The translations under genes and the position numbers were made by a program. Positions 1 through 17,689 of a DNA stretch of 64,000 nucleotides are shown here, one piece after another. Origin of the DNA: Fusarium oxysporum f. sp. lycopersici 4287 (taxonomy: Eukaryota; Ascomycota; Sordariomycetes; Hypocreales; Nectriaceae); contig NC_030993.1 in assembly GCF_000149955.1 (NCBI RefSeq), positions 2,965,186-3,029,185 of the forward strand. Reading direction: 5' to 3'. The number at the start of each line of letters is the position of its first letter. The first letter of the stretch is position 1. The notes beneath the pieces were generated by a model, which saw only the letters and a program-made list of their open reading frames with translations, did no database searches and had not been told where the DNA came from.

Positions 1-165
1 CTTCGATTGTCGCAAGGTTGTCGGCTCCAAACTTTACTGGTCAACAAATCCTTTTCGACGCTCTGTTTCTCCTTTTGAATCGCGGCCTCGACCGCTGACA
101 GTTTTTGCGACCCGACGTTCGAATCTCTGTCTTGAACTCAACAATAACGATCCCAACTGCCCACC

Positions 166-2019
166 ATGAAGATCCGAACCACACACTCGCCTCTGGTCCT
201 GTTCCTCCTCCCTGCCGTAGCAAATGCGCTCGCCTCTAATGATATTGCCGACCTACCTGCTCCAGGAGCCGCGATTACAGAACAGACCGATGGCCTGCCC
301 CGGGCTGGCGTCAAGCGTCATGATATTCCAACGAAATATGCCCCTGTTGATGGCAGAGACGGAAAGCCTCATCACGGACCCTTTATCGAAATAGATGATC
401 ACAAGAAGACCCCTGAAGTGGCCCTTGATGCTGGTTCCGATACTGCAGCAGGATCTGGCTCGGGGGCCGGAGCCGGAGCTGGAGCTGGAACAGGTGCACC
501 AGCAGGTGCTGGAGCTGGCACCGAACCCAAAACTGGAACCGAGGCTGCTCCCAAAATCGACAGCAACCCGGATTCCCTTCCTGGACTCAAAGGCCGACCC
601 GAAGACCCGACTGTCGTAGATGGCGAAAAGATCCCCGAAACCAATGATGGTGTCATGTTCGACACTAACCGAGTCCATGCTCAAGAAGGCACCACTGGAA
701 CCGAAGGCGGTGTGACCGAGAGGTACAGAGCCCGAAAACTTGAAGAGGATCTTGCTGGGGAGGAGACCTTCAGGAAACCCTCATCACCTAAGGAGGCGCC
801 TCCTTTGCCACACAGTGAAGAGGAAAAGATTCGTGCTTCTGGTGGGGACAAGGCCAAGGAGCTTGGCGACGACACTGGCAGCGCGAAGGCAGAAGACGTT
901 GTGCCCAAAGCTGCAAAGCCTGTTATCAGCAATGATGATAAGCATGACTACACTGCGGGACTGGAGGTGAGCAAAGACCGCCATTTGTAGTATCGTAAAT
1001 ACAGCTAACAGTTATACAGAAACCTGCCGATCTTCCTGACCGACCCGTTGGACAGAACAAACCTGTTCAAGACTCAACAAAGACCGAGCCCATCGATCTG
1101 AGCCGAGGGAAGACACACGATGGACACCATGATGACGAGAGTATTATCCAGCCTTTCCACTCTTTTGTGCTGTCCTTCACCATGATTTTGGTCTCTGAAG
1201 TTGGTGACAAGACGTTCTTGGTTGCAGCTCTCATGGCTATGAAGCACGACCGTATGGTTGTGTTCACAGCCGCTTTTGGTGCCCTTCTTGTCATGACTGT
1301 TCTTTCGGCTGTTCTGGGCCATGCTGTTCCTACTCTCATCCCCAAGCGTGTCACCAGTTTCCTCGCTGCTGGCCTCTTCTTCGTTTTCGGTGCGAAGCTG
1401 ATGCGAGAGGGTATGCTGATGGACCCTAACGAGGGTGTCTCTGCTGAGATGCACGAGGTTGAACAAGAGCTTGCTGAAAAGGAAAAGGAGATGGGCCGAA
1501 AGCGAGGCGACTCTGTGTCTGCTTACACTCTTGAGATGGGTATGAATGGCAATGGCCGCAGGTCTCGGCCCAGCAACCGTCTAATGTCTCCTCCTCGATC
1601 GCCTTCTCAGTCACCTGTACGAGATGCTCGCTCGGGCTCAGGTGCTGTTACCAGCATTGTTCAGGGTGCTACCAACCTATGCTCTCTGCTGCTTAGCCCT
1701 GCCTGGGTTCAGACCTTCATCATGACCTTCCTCGGCGAGTGGGGTGATCGAAGTCAAATTGCTACTATTGCTATGGCAGCCGGTCAGGATTACTGGTGGG
1801 TGACCTTGGGTGCTACGTGCGGCCATGCCATCTGCACTGGTGTTGCTGTTATTGGTGGTCGGGCTATTGCCGGCCGAGTCAGCCTGAAAGTTGGTAAGTC
1901 AACAGTCTATAATTCTCTTTTTCAACCAAACGAGCTAACACTCTTTAGTCACTGTGGGCGGTGCCACTGCTTTCCTTATCTTCGGCGTCATTTACCTCCT
2001 GGAGTCTCTCTACAGCTAG
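166..2019 (+). CDS. GDT1: GDT1-family (UPF0016) Ca2+/Mn2+ transporter, Golgi/secretory membrane
   Basis: Proposed join: 166-966, 1020-1893, 1949-2019 (581 residues). Residues 1-23 form a signal peptide. About 290 residues of low-complexity, probably lumenal sequence follow, including a Gly/Ala repeat near residues 99-121. The membrane core holds the two family signature motifs E-x-G-D-(K/R): EVGDKT at about residue 327 and EWGDRS at about 507. They are separated by a charged loop rich in Ser/Pro/Arg. The last exon encodes the final hydrophobic helix (GGATAFLIFGVIYLLESLYS). Known GDT1/TMEM165 proteins exchange Ca2+/Mn2+ for protons in the Golgi and support glycosylation. Both introns restore frame exactly. 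The yeast protein is about 280 residues, so the N-terminal extension is unusually long. Confidence 0.93.
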
Positions 2020-3278
2020 AGGTGCCCTCTCGAATGCCAAAATTTCTTTTCTCGCTAATAGACCACGGTTTGAGGACCTATCGTCATCTGAGACCATTTG
2101 CCTACTTGACGCCTAACTCGTTGTAATATTTAACGGCCTCTCTCTTTTTTCTGATAGGAACAAGCGACCAAGGGACCGAGATCTTCAGGCGTACTCTGCT
2201 GGGGTAGATCTTTTGTATAATTACGTGGCTGAGACAATCTCAGCCTCATGTTCGATTCAATGCACATGGACACTGATCTCCTTTGCCAAGACGCGTGGCT
2301 TGGAGTATTGGGAAGGGGAATGAAGACTAAGAAAATATACGCAAGGGGGGAACAGGAACTGGAAAGGAGGTGAAAAAGGGAGAGAATCGATTGGACTTTT
2401 CATCATTCTCTGTATGAAATGTTGGGAATTGCTTCAAGCTTTGTACGGAACGGAAAGGAATGAGCGTGAATGATATTCATGGATTCGAGCTACGATTAGC
2501 TATAAATAGCAGCTGTCTCGGTATAGCCTTGATGATATATTAATGTACAATGAGGCATCACAAGACATGTCCGAGTAAGAAATACTGTTTCTCGTGTAAA
2601 CGTCACGCACATTAGCATAGAGGCTTCCATGGAGTCATCGTTATCAAGGTACTTCAGGAATGATCTTGAAAAGGAGCAGATCATTTATTCCACCCATCAT
2701 TCATTAAATCTGCCAGAGGTATATCCTTCTATCATCTGTCCCTGATCAATGACTGGACCCAAGCATCCTTCAAGCTCAAAACCTCTCCCTTCCTATTGAC
2801 ACATCCATCAACAACTGAACAAGGACCCGACAACTACCTCAGATCTGGGCCAGAAAACCCCAGCTCTGAACAAACTTTGACAAGTTCGTCACCATCAGTG
2901 AGTGACGTTTCATTTTCTTCATGATAGACCTTTGCGGTCTTTCTTTTCCCACCGTAGAACAAGGCAGTAAAAACAACAGAGCAAGAATGAATAAAAGCAA
3001 AGCAAAAATAAACCTCCTCAACCATCTTCGAGGTATAGCGTAGTCCCCATTTTCCAACGTTGGGAATACATGTGTGGTATCTGACAGTCAATCTCAAACA
3101 TCTTGAGGTGCTCTCACAAATCGTTGGTGAATCAAACAAATTCTCGTGACAATTGACATTGGACTGGTTTTTGAGATCTCTATACTGGAAAAGATGCGCT
3201 TCCTTCAAACGTTTCTGTCGTCATTCGTATAATCCTCCCCCATCATGCCATGGAGTTCTGGGTATCGTAGTCTGACGC
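2020..3278. other. Convergent intergenic region
   Basis: Gap between the 3' end of GDT1 and the 3' end of the gene at 3279-6032. It must hold both 3' UTRs. Short open frames here show no domain, no splice structure and no family resemblance. I see no RNA gene or repeat. Confidence 0.6.
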
Positions 3279-6032
3279 TCAATCCTCATCCTCTTCGTTG
3301 ATCGGGGCAGGTGTTCGTCGCTCCGTACGCCTCTTAGGTCGTCGGTGTCGTGAACTACTGATGTTACTGGCCGAATCATCAGGCATGATGTCGACATCAT
3401 CAAATGCCCAGTCATCGTCACTTCCCGGATCACGATCGCTTTCGCCAGCCCAAGCCGGGCGCTCATAGCCCGAAGCTTGGGAATTTCCAGAGTTGGGGCC
3501 GGACAGCACGTCAATACGACGGCGGTTCTGCAAGTTCTGCATCAAAGCAGCTCCTCGCTGGCGTAGTGCATTCCGGACAACTTCAGCCTTCTTGTGCAAC
3601 TTCTCGAAGGCATCCTCCAGAGTCTCCATTCCCTTATAGATCTCTCGTTCAATTTCTGCAATGGCTGCCATTTCCATCTCCTCATCGTTCGAGACGGCCT
3701 GTCGACTTCCGGGCATCCCTGTAGTGTTGACACTGACGAATGAGGCTGGTGTTGTACCTCGTGAGTAGACCGAAAAAGGAGTCGTGTTTCTCGAACTGAA
3801 CGACGATGAAGCTCTAGGTCCGGGGCTCATCGTTCGTGTATTGTAATAGGCACTAGCGGGGGTCGGTCCGCGCGATTCATTGTGAGGAGTTTGTGGCACA
3901 TCATCATCAGCTCCTGACCAGAGGAAGCCGTCGAAGCGACCAGAAATGAGAATCTCCCACTCCGAATTGTTGATGTTGGAAAGTGCAACGAGGAGATCAT
4001 GCGTATGCGGGTTCTTAACCAGATACGTAGCCGATTCAGCGTCTCGTGGCACTTGCTGCAATCTATATAGCCGCTGCAGGGCCAGGCCGGTCTTAATGAG
4101 AAAATCTGTTCGTGGTCGATGACCAGGTGTAGGAGCACGAACTGACGACTTCAGCTCCTTCGAGCCGGTCATGATCGCGTTAAAGTAAGGGCGGTCCTCG
4201 GGGTCAAGGTTTGTGAGAATAGCAAAGGACAATGTCTCGTCGTCGACATCTTGGGGAGGTGGCACTGGTGTTTCTCCAGTGTTGGATAGCCATCGGTCGA
4301 CAGCAGAGCGAACTTTCTTCGACTGACGGAGATAGTGCTCCCTAAATTCCTCCGCAATATCAGGGTCCAGCTGGACAGGCGACTGAGGTCGAGGAGGTTT
4401 GTCGCCGGAGATTTCAGCAGCTTTGGTGCCAACTTCGGCAAGATCAAAGGGCGGCCACTGCGGGAGGTCAATTCGACCGCTCACCCACTCTAACACATCA
4501 CCCCAGTTGAGACCATCGTGGATTTCATGAGGGTTATCGCACATGATGCAAGTGCAACCATGAGGAGGCAGGTCGCGAGAAAAGACATTTTCGAGGCGGT
4601 CCAACAGCCTGCGAGCAACAGAACGGTGCCCAGTAGCGACAGCAATAGAACCCTGCTTGCTGAGTACTGTGTTGTACTGGTCTAATAGATTATGGAAGGG
4701 AGCAAACAGGGTGTCTGTACCGACTAGAGGAGGGTTTGAAGGTCGGTTCCCATTCTGACGGGGCAAAACAGAAAGGAAGTTCTTAGGGGCTGTGTAAGCC
4801 AGGCCACCGTTCTGGAGCAAATAGTCGACTCGCGGCATATCGTGAACATCGAGCGCAGGAGGGGGAGGAGGAGGTGGAGGCGGAGGAGCAGCACCAAAAG
4901 CAGACGCAGGTGTTGCTGTCTTCGAATGCAGATTTGAATCGACGTCTTGGACGTCGATGACTGAGGGAGTCTCAGGCTTGGCATCCGGGTATCCATGAGG
5001 GAATGGGGCCTGGGTTGGTGTCCTGGGAGATGAATCCTGAGCGCTTGAAGGGGAAGATGCTCCATCGACATCATACCTTCTGTGACTTCGAGTAGATGAT
5101 GTTCGGTGGATAGAGCGATGAGAAGAACTGGATGCCCGGGAATCAGAACGGCGAATCTTGTCGCCAGAGCGGCGCGATGAAGACTTGACGTAGGTAGCTT
5201 GGCTTGAGACTCCGGACCGACGACTCACACGGGAGCGCTCCTCGTTTCGTGATGCCGAGCGAGATAGACTTGACACTCTTGATTTTGGCTGTTCAAGACC
5301 AGCCTCGGATGCTGGGGGTTCTTCTGTAGGCGTTCGGATCCTTGGGGTTTCCTCTCTAGGTGTCTCAACCTTTGGCGTTTCATTTTCGGGGGCTTCCTCT
5401 TTTGGATATTCTTCTTTGGCTGGATCCTCTGGTGTTTCCTCGTTCACTGCTGTTTTGTCCGCATCCAGATCAGTTCGGGGTGGACTGAGCGGCACATCTG
5501 GCTTGCCGCTGTCAGAACCCTTGCGGGATCTCGAATCTTCGGTGATTGGAGCATCTGTAGGTTCAGGAGTAGACGGTTTGGGACTACGTTGGCGAGGGAG
5601 AGACAGGGAGTCGCGACTAACGATGGCCTCCTTACTGTGTGCCTTGCTGAAAGACGGGTAAGGCATTGAGATACGATCAGAAAGTATAGAGGTAGCAGCT
5701 GTTGACGTCCTGGCCATGTCTGAGCTAGCCAAGTCACTGGTCGAAGCTGCGCGGTGATGACGGTGGGTGTGCTCGTCACTGTCCCTTTCCCTACGGTGAC
5801 GGTGACGGCGACTAGATGTGTGAGAAACGGTGTCGCTCACCTCACTGAGCTTGCTTCTAGAAGATCGTGAGGTGCGATGTCGGCGACGCTCGCGGTCGGG
5901 GTCCTTATGCTTTTCCCGATCATGATCTCGGTCGCGATCTTTGTGATCCTTTCGTTCGGATTTGGAGCGTCTTGGCTTTTCGCGCGGCCGCTCATCGGCT
6001 GGGACCTCGAGGTCGTGGTCCTTGGAGGACAT
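3279..6032 (-). CDS. Large disordered protein with Arg/Ser-rich N-terminus, unknown function
   Basis: Single uninterrupted frame of 917 residues with an ATG at 6032. The first ~130 residues are a dense Arg/Lys/Asp/His/Ser region like those of nuclear RNA-processing or chromatin proteins. A Ser/Pro/Glu-rich stretch follows, with repeated 'EETP' type units near residues 205-240. A run of ten prolines lies near residue 390. The middle third (about residues 405-720) looks folded. It contains a Cys/His cluster (HGCTCIMCDNPHEIHDGLNW), then a Trp/Pro-rich segment, and a predicted helical region ending 'WEILISGRFDGFLWSG'. The tail has a short helix-rich coiled segment (EMEMAAIAEIEREI) and ends very acidic. 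I recall fungal homologues labelled as DNA-glycosylase-like, but I see no glycosylase fold and do not adopt that name. Confidence 0.85.
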   Translation of the reverse strand: MSSKDHDLEVPADERPREKPRRSKSERKDHKDRDRDHDREKHKDPDRERRRHRTSRSSRSKLSEVSDTVSHTSSRRHRHRRERDSDEHTHRHHRAASTSDLASSDMARTSTAATSILSDRISMPYPSFSKAHSKEAIVSRDSLSLPRQRSPKPSTPEPTDAPITEDSRSRKGSDSGKPDVPLSPPRTDLDADKTAVNEETPEDPAKEEYPKEEAPENETPKVETPREETPRIRTPTEEPPASEAGLEQPKSRVSSLSRSASRNEERSRVSRRSGVSSQATYVKSSSRRSGDKIRRSDSRASSSSHRSIHRTSSTRSHRRYDVDGASSPSSAQDSSPRTPTQAPFPHGYPDAKPETPSVIDVQDVDSNLHSKTATPASAFGAAPPPPPPPPPPALDVHDMPRVDYLLQNGGLAYTAPKNFLSVLPRQNGNRPSNPPLVGTDTLFAPFHNLLDQYNTVLSKQGSIAVATGHRSVARRLLDRLENVFSRDLPPHGCTCIMCDNPHEIHDGLNWGDVLEWVSGRIDLPQWPPFDLAEVGTKAAEISGDKPPRPQSPVQLDPDIAEEFREHYLRQSKKVRSAVDRWLSNTGETPVPPPQDVDDETLSFAILTNLDPEDRPYFNAIMTGSKELKSSVRAPTPGHRPRTDFLIKTGLALQRLYRLQQVPRDAESATYLVKNPHTHDLLVALSNINNSEWEILISGRFDGFLWSGADDDVPQTPHNESRGPTPASAYYNTRTMSPGPRASSSFSSRNTTPFSVYSRGTTPASFVSVNTTGMPGSRQAVSNDEEMEMAAIAEIEREIYKGMETLEDAFEKLHKKAEVVRNALRQRGAALMQNLQNRRRIDVLSGPNSGNSQASGYERPAWAGESDRDPGSDDDWAFDDVDIMPDDSASNISSSRHRRPKRRTERRTPAPINEEDED

Positions 6033-7745
6033 GGTGGACCATGGAGATGTGGTAAGAGTATCGTATGGCGGATAGTGATTTCGTGGTTATTCGTGGTTGT
6101 CGTCGATAATTCCAAGGGTGTTCAGTTCAAGAAAGCGGTCAAGAATAGTGGGCGCAAGGAGGAGTCGATAATGATATCGCGGTATGACAAGGAAAAAAGC
6201 GAGGATCAAGCAAAGTGAGATTCAGGCTGTCAAAGTGAGAATGGTGGTAATGTTGGGCGAGTTTGGTTACAGCAAAGCAAAGGAGAGTCGTGAAGAGGGG
6301 ATGGTTGTACTGGCTGTAGAAGTGTGTGAGGTGAGGCGCATTGAATGGAAGCAAGCTAAGCGCAGTGTCAGGCTCGGCTTGGTTGGTTCATTCCCTGCAG
6401 CCCAGGTCTCAGGTCAGGTTCCGGGAGAAAGAATCAGGCACTAAGGCAGGACAGAAAGACCCTCAAGACATTCACTTTGGTTCATTCGTTTCCTTCGTCC
6501 TGCTTCTCACCGTCAGAAGCACGGCTGTAATCAGATGCGGGTGATTAACTCAATGCTTCCTGATTTAGAGTCGCTTATTAGCTCCCCAGCCTGCGATTTA
6601 AAAACTCGTTTAATAGGGGATCGGAAAGCTTGGACTTTCGCTGGGGAGTAAATTCAACGGCGGTGATCAACTGAAACTGTAAAGTAGGGATCTTACAAAG
6701 ATGATGTCAACCTGTAGAGGCTTCGACACCAAAACCAGTAAAAACCACAAGCAAATCACCACCAATTTCAATTTCTCGTCATTGACAGAGCCACCACAAA
6801 CACACAAACGCATACGCAATCTTCACTCTACACAGCCCGATCATGGAAGCTCCCGTTTATCCCGTCTCCCGTGGCCCGGCCGTTCCCCAAATTCTGTTGT
6901 GGAGCCCAACTTTGTTGAACAAAAGCGAAGCCGAGCACGGCCACACCCATTAAAAGAGATTTACAGGGGCGTGCTGTAGATGCGAGGTTGGAGGCTGGGC
7001 ACAGAGTGAATGACGACCAACCACCTTCAACATCTTAACCGCCTGTCACCCCCTGGTAGAAGCATATGGAAGCCACATTTAGAACATGAGAATGTGTGAC
7101 AGAGGCCTTTGCGTTAATATCATTCCTTGAATAATGCAAAACGGTGCCTATGCTAGACTAGATTCACATGACTCAGAAATAATATCTCATCTCCATCCAC
7201 AGCTGCCACGCATCAATCTCCATCTTAACGGCCCATATTCTCACTCAATTCTTAGCGGTGCTGCCCAATCCTTCAACCAACGATTGATTAAGCGCTCAAA
7301 CTGTCACGGGTTCCTGCAACATCCATTCACAGCCTAACACAACTGACAACCGTCACACTATCATTCGTGATAGGCCGCCGAGTACGCAGCCCACGTATCA
7401 CTTGCATATGCTCGCTTCTGAAAATAGTTTCATCATGATCTTCATTGTATCGATCCTAATCTATGCCGGTACATCTTCGTCGTCTAATTGATCCAGGAAC
7501 GTTGTGTAATTAATTCACCACGTTCGCGCTTCTTTTCACCATCCGTCTCATTCAAATTAACGCCAATTCCGTTTATCACTTGCGCTGTTATTTGCAAATT
7601 TTCGTAGAGCGAGCGGTATAATAAATGTTCATACCGCGACGCTGCTTTTAGCCACGCCACCCATGCGCATTGAAGCCGTAGGTAGTTGTAGCTTGCGGGT
7701 ATCTCCCTCGGCTGTATCCCGAGATAATTCGTCCAAAATCATCAT
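6033..7745. promoter_or_regulatory. Upstream region of the 917-residue gene and 3' side of MET3
   Basis: 1.7 kb without a credible coding region. The part next to 6032 must contain the promoter and leader of the minus-strand gene. The part next to 7745 holds the MET3 3' UTR. Short frames near 6700-7340 lack splice sites, codon bias or family resemblance. Confidence 0.5.
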
Positions 7746-13355
<5,610 letters not shown>

Positions 13356-16213
13356 ATGTTCGCGACACAACGACCTCTCACAGCATTGTCATGCCTTCTC
13401 TCCTCCCTGAGCGTTATCCCAACGGTATGCGCTCAAGATAAGGCTTACATCAACGGAACTGGCGACAATGGAGTTTTCCACGAACGTCTCGATGTTAGTC
13501 GGACACCATCATTATATACGGGCGACTTTGACGACTGTCTGAATGATGGAAGTCTGTTCAATGTGACGGGTTTCGACACGGCTTATTACTCTGATAACCT
13601 CACTGTGTCATTTCACGTCTATGGAAGCACCAATATTCGTCAGGAAAGCGTCATGAGTATGTTGCGAAACTTTATTACGCCCTGCTTGATTAGTCTAACC
13701 AGATTCTAGTGCATCTTTCTATTGAGGTATACGGAGAAGAGCGTTTTAACAAAACATACGACCCTTGCGCGGAAAACGTCACTAGCCTTTGCCCATTGAA
13801 GGCTGGTCAACCCATCGAGGCATACATTACGACTTCAATATCTGCCAATGACATTGCAGGAATTCCGTCGATTGCTCTTAACATTCCCGACTTGGAAGGA
13901 TACTCGCGCATCCGGATCTTTGCCAACTCAACACAGACAGAAATTGGTTGCTTCCAAGCTACTATGAGTAACGGAAGGACCTTTTCACAGCCAGAGATTG
14001 TGGGATCAATATTGGGAGCATTCACCGTGTTTGCGGTATTGGCATCATATGCGACAGCCATCTATGGCGTTCAGATCCCGCATATGAGAATGCACTACGC
14101 CCATTCTTTTTCGATTTTGATCATTTTCGAGACCTTTCAATCAATCTTCTTTTCCGGGGCACTATCCGTCAACTGGCCTGCCCTGCTTCCTGCCTGGTGG
14201 AGTAACTTTGCGTGGACCGCTGGCATGTTTGCAAGCCTCGACATGATTGATGCCATCAGCCCATTTGCTGGTGTCTCTGGGAATGCCAGCCAAGTTGGCT
14301 CTGCAGGGTCGGTTCCCATCAACAACGGTGGTGGTCTTGCGCAGCAGATCTTCGGCAGAAGCCTTCGAAGTCGATCTGTTCCTCAGCTGGAGAGTGTTGT
14401 TCACTCGTTAACCCGCCGCCACGATTTCAACTCTAGCAACCCATATGACTATGACTGGGCTGGCGAGCCTCGAAATCCTGGAATGCCACTCCCAGGCGAC
14501 TATTCTGGTTTCCCTGGTGTACTGTCTGTGGTCGGCATCCCTCGAAACGACGCGTTCATCATTGGGCTCATCTGGTTCCTTGTTGTCCTAGCGGCCGTGG
14601 CTCTATTTGTGGCAACGTCCAAGGTTGTGCTTGACTTGTGTCACAAATTCAAGCTTATCAAGTCCGATGGCTTCGACTTCTTTCGTTCACATTGGGTCGG
14701 ATACATGGCCGCGGGCCTACTTCGAACGCTCTTTATCGCTTTCTTTGTCATGATGACACTGGCGATGTTCCAGTTCTCGATTGACGCTCCGCCAGGCCCG
14801 ACTGCTATTGCTGCAGTCATTTTCGTCATGTTCTTGGGCTTTGCTGGTCTAACAGCGTATGCTTGCTCATCCAGGCTACGTGAAGGCAAGTATGAGGTTG
14901 TGTCTGATACGCTTCGCTTTGAGCAAGGGTTGATCCTCAAGAAAATTCCATTTGTGGCAACAACACTCGAAAGCTCCATCGGCGAGGAGGAGCAGGCTCA
15001 TAAACCGCGCCTTTTTGCCAGTCTGCCTATTCGCCGCATCAAATTTGTCGACAAGGACCCCGAAAGGCCAAAGGTTCACCAAGACGAGCCCTACATCAAG
15101 CGTTACGGATGGCTTTCGGCACGATACCGACTCTCTCGCTGGTGGTTCTTTACGGTCTACTTGGCATATCAGTTTGTCCGAGCATGCTTCATTGGCGGAG
15201 GTAGAGCAAGCCCCTTGGCCCAGGTCTATGGTCTGTTTGTCTTTGAAGTCGTCGCTCTGGCCATTATCATCAAACTCAAGCCTTTTGAAGGATCTCGCAA
15301 CACGACAGCAGCGATTTGGTTACTATCGATCTCGAAGATCATCACTACTGGCCTTTCCATCGCATTCTTGAGAACCCTCGACCTCAGCCGCGTTGCAGCA
15401 ACAGCTATTGGCATGATCATCCTTGTGGTTCAGTGTTTCCTTGCCGCAGCCATCTTGGTCCTGATTGTCCTTGGAATGATATCGACGTGGATGTCTCTGT
15501 CCCGCAACCGCGAGGACTTCCCAGATAAAATCGATGATTTGCGAGTAAGGTATTTCGAACACATGGATGATAGAGCAGGTACATCAAAGCCCAAGGAAGA
15601 CGAAGTGGATGAGCTTGCGGAGTTATCCAAGTCCATCTTCAGTGTCAGCAACGTTCGACGCAATACCCAGAACAATGTGTTCCCAATGGTAGAGGGCTCA
15701 AACTTGCAGGTCCCGTCTCATCCAGCACATCCACTCAACCGACGCAGGGCAAACAGTGGCGGTTCGAGTCGTCACTCGGTTAACAGTCTGCCTCGAAGTG
15801 GCCGGACCCACCGTGCATCGTGGAGTGCGAAAGACTTCGCAGAGTGGGATGCCGACATGAACAGAGGAGACACATCTCGAATGAGTCGCATGCGAACTAG
15901 CTCCTTGCGTATGCAAGCATCGAGATACTCTGGTAGTCGGCCACCAATGACGCCGACTCGAGAATCCGCCGAGTTTCCTCGGGTGAGTGTTAATACCATG
16001 AGCCCAGAGGACAAAGATGCGATCGTACAAGACAAGATTGAGGAGAATGCTGCTACGCCAAAGAGAAGAAAGAGGACTGTGAGCTGGGCAGATCAAAGCT
16101 CAATCTGTGAAGAGCCCATTAACGAAGCTCAAAAGGTGGACGATAAGCCACTCGAGAAGATAGACTCGACGGGTGGCCGGGAAGAAGAGGCCAAGTCAAA
16201 ACCCGAACCATAG
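13356..16213 (+). CDS. FLC-family TRP-like membrane protein (flavin carrier / Ca2+ channel type)
   Basis: Proposed join: 13356-13656, 13710-16213 (934 residues). Residues 1-26 are a signal peptide ending VCA. Residues ~27-190 form an ML-like lumenal domain with paired cysteines and N-glycosylation sequons (NGT, NVT, NLT, NKT). About nine hydrophobic helices follow from ~197 to ~730, with a long Ser/Gly-rich loop after the second or third. This order (signal, ML-like, TRP-like) is diagnostic of the fungal FLC/Pkd2/TRP-like family, which acts in ER FAD transport, cell-wall maintenance and Ca2+ release. The C-terminal ~200 residues are cytosolic, rich in Ser/Arg and probably phosphorylated. The single intron has donor GTATGT and splits an ATG codon cleanly. 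Which FLC paralogue this is cannot be decided from sequence alone. Confidence 0.92.
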
Positions 16214-16222
16214 TCGCCATGG

Positions 16223-16223
16223 T

Positions 16224-16249
<26 letters not shown>
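16223..16249 (+). repeat. Poly(T) tract of 27 bases
   Basis: Uninterrupted T run starting ten bases after the stop codon of the FLC-like gene, so it lies within its 3' UTR (poly-U in the transcript). Confidence 0.95.
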
Positions 16250-16254
<5 letters not shown>

Positions 16255-17401
16255 AATCCTGGATTATTCCTCGCAAGATGGAATCGTCGTTTACTTACAT
16301 TTGGATATCATTATGACCATGGCGCTTTGCATTTACCCATATTCCCCTTGTACCCAGTCAGCAAACGCTTGGCTACTGGGTTTCAACTTTTGCATTTTGT
16401 ACATATCAAGCATGATTCGGTCCTCCTGCCGGCACAGGAAGCGACTTGCGAATTATTTCCATTGGGATATATTGAGATGCGACATGAAAACACAAAGTCT
16501 ATAGAGGAACCAGTCAACAATGGTGTCTGGAGTTTCAGGTTTTGGGACCTCAGATTGAGAACAATTATAGATAGTTAATACATCACTTATGATTCAAGCA
16601 CTTGGAATGACCTCATGAGAGCACAACACATGTGGATTTGACGTGCAACGTATCGGACTATTATCCTTTGTATGTACCAAGGTTCGTGACTTTGCCCTTG
16701 AAAGTGCTACAGTGCACAAAACTCAATGGTCAAGTATCGCATTAAACAAGGCGTGTTGCACGGTCATTTCAGTGTCTAGAATACTAAAATTTGACGATTG
16801 TCATCTAACTCTAATAATAAATAAATCATGTCTAAAACACGAGGAACTGGCCGTTGTCATCGAACCTAATAATAAACTAGAAATTGAACACTCAAGCACC
16901 TCTTGTTGATATGATCGGGCCCTCCGTGGTTACGTTGCACATTCTACAGCCTTCAAGCATGAATTTGCAAATATATCTCTTGATAGCAGTCATGTTAAGA
17001 TTTCGAGTATTGTTGTTGAAGTCTGCCTATAGCCTCATGGTTTGTTGGGATGGGGTTGAATGCAGCAGTCCCTGCTTTGGTTATTGAAGCAAACACTCGT
17101 TCACTCACTCTATCGAAAGATCCCCTCGTTCTCTTATTGTACTCGATGCTATTGTTCTCTCTCTATACCTACTGAACTGCAATGTAAACGCTGCGTCAAT
17201 GATAGGGAGCCTCAATGAAGCAGTTGGCTCTATTGTCAACGCCGTTCGCTCCTTCTTGACGACTTTCCTTCTATTTGAGACTGACCGTCACGACTGACAA
17301 TCTTGTTCTTGTTCTTCTTTTTCTTGTTCATCATTCATCGACATCTCAAGCTTCATTTGACTACTACAAAAGACATACATCACTCTCATCAAGTATCCAT
17401 C
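16250..17401. other. AT-rich intergenic region
   Basis: Contains the end of the FLC-like 3' UTR and, from about 17,280, a pyrimidine-rich leader for the small gene at 17,402. A weak direct repeat with a shared 'AATAATAAA' core occurs near 16,800 and 16,865. No coding region is supported. Confidence 0.5.
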
Positions 17402-17689
17402 ATGGCAGACAACAATAAGAATATCGAGAACAAGAAACCCGAGCAGAAACCTCTCAGTGAGGAGACCCGCGAGGATCTGCGCCGCATGACCGCCGGCCTC
17501 ACAGACCAAACCACCATCGAGACGCTCTCCCGTGCCGGTATGATGGCAAAGAATAAGAGAGAGCAATCGCACTTTCATCGTGATAAGACTGTCGCCCGCG
17601 TCGAGGCTGCTGAGAAGAAGGAGGGTGAGGCTGAGGAGGACAAGGATACAGGTGGTGGTGACAAGGAGAAGAACAAGAAGCAGACTTGA
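17402..17689 (+). CDS. Small highly charged hypothetical protein
   Basis: 95 residues. The ATG at 17,402 follows a TC-rich leader and the context ATCATGGC, which favours initiation, so I prefer it to an upstream in-frame Met. The protein is Lys/Glu-rich. It has one predicted helix (about residues 18-45, with a 'GLTDQTTIETLSRAGMMAKN' segment) and a Gly/Lys/Glu-rich disordered tail. No signal peptide, membrane segment or recognised domain is visible. It could be a histone- or chaperone-like acidic/basic small protein, but I do not recognise a family. Confidence 0.6.
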   Translation: MADNNKNIENKKPEQKPLSEETREDLRRMTAGLTDQTTIETLSRAGMMAKNKREQSHFHRDKTVARVEAAEKKEGEAEEDKDTGGGDKEKNKKQT

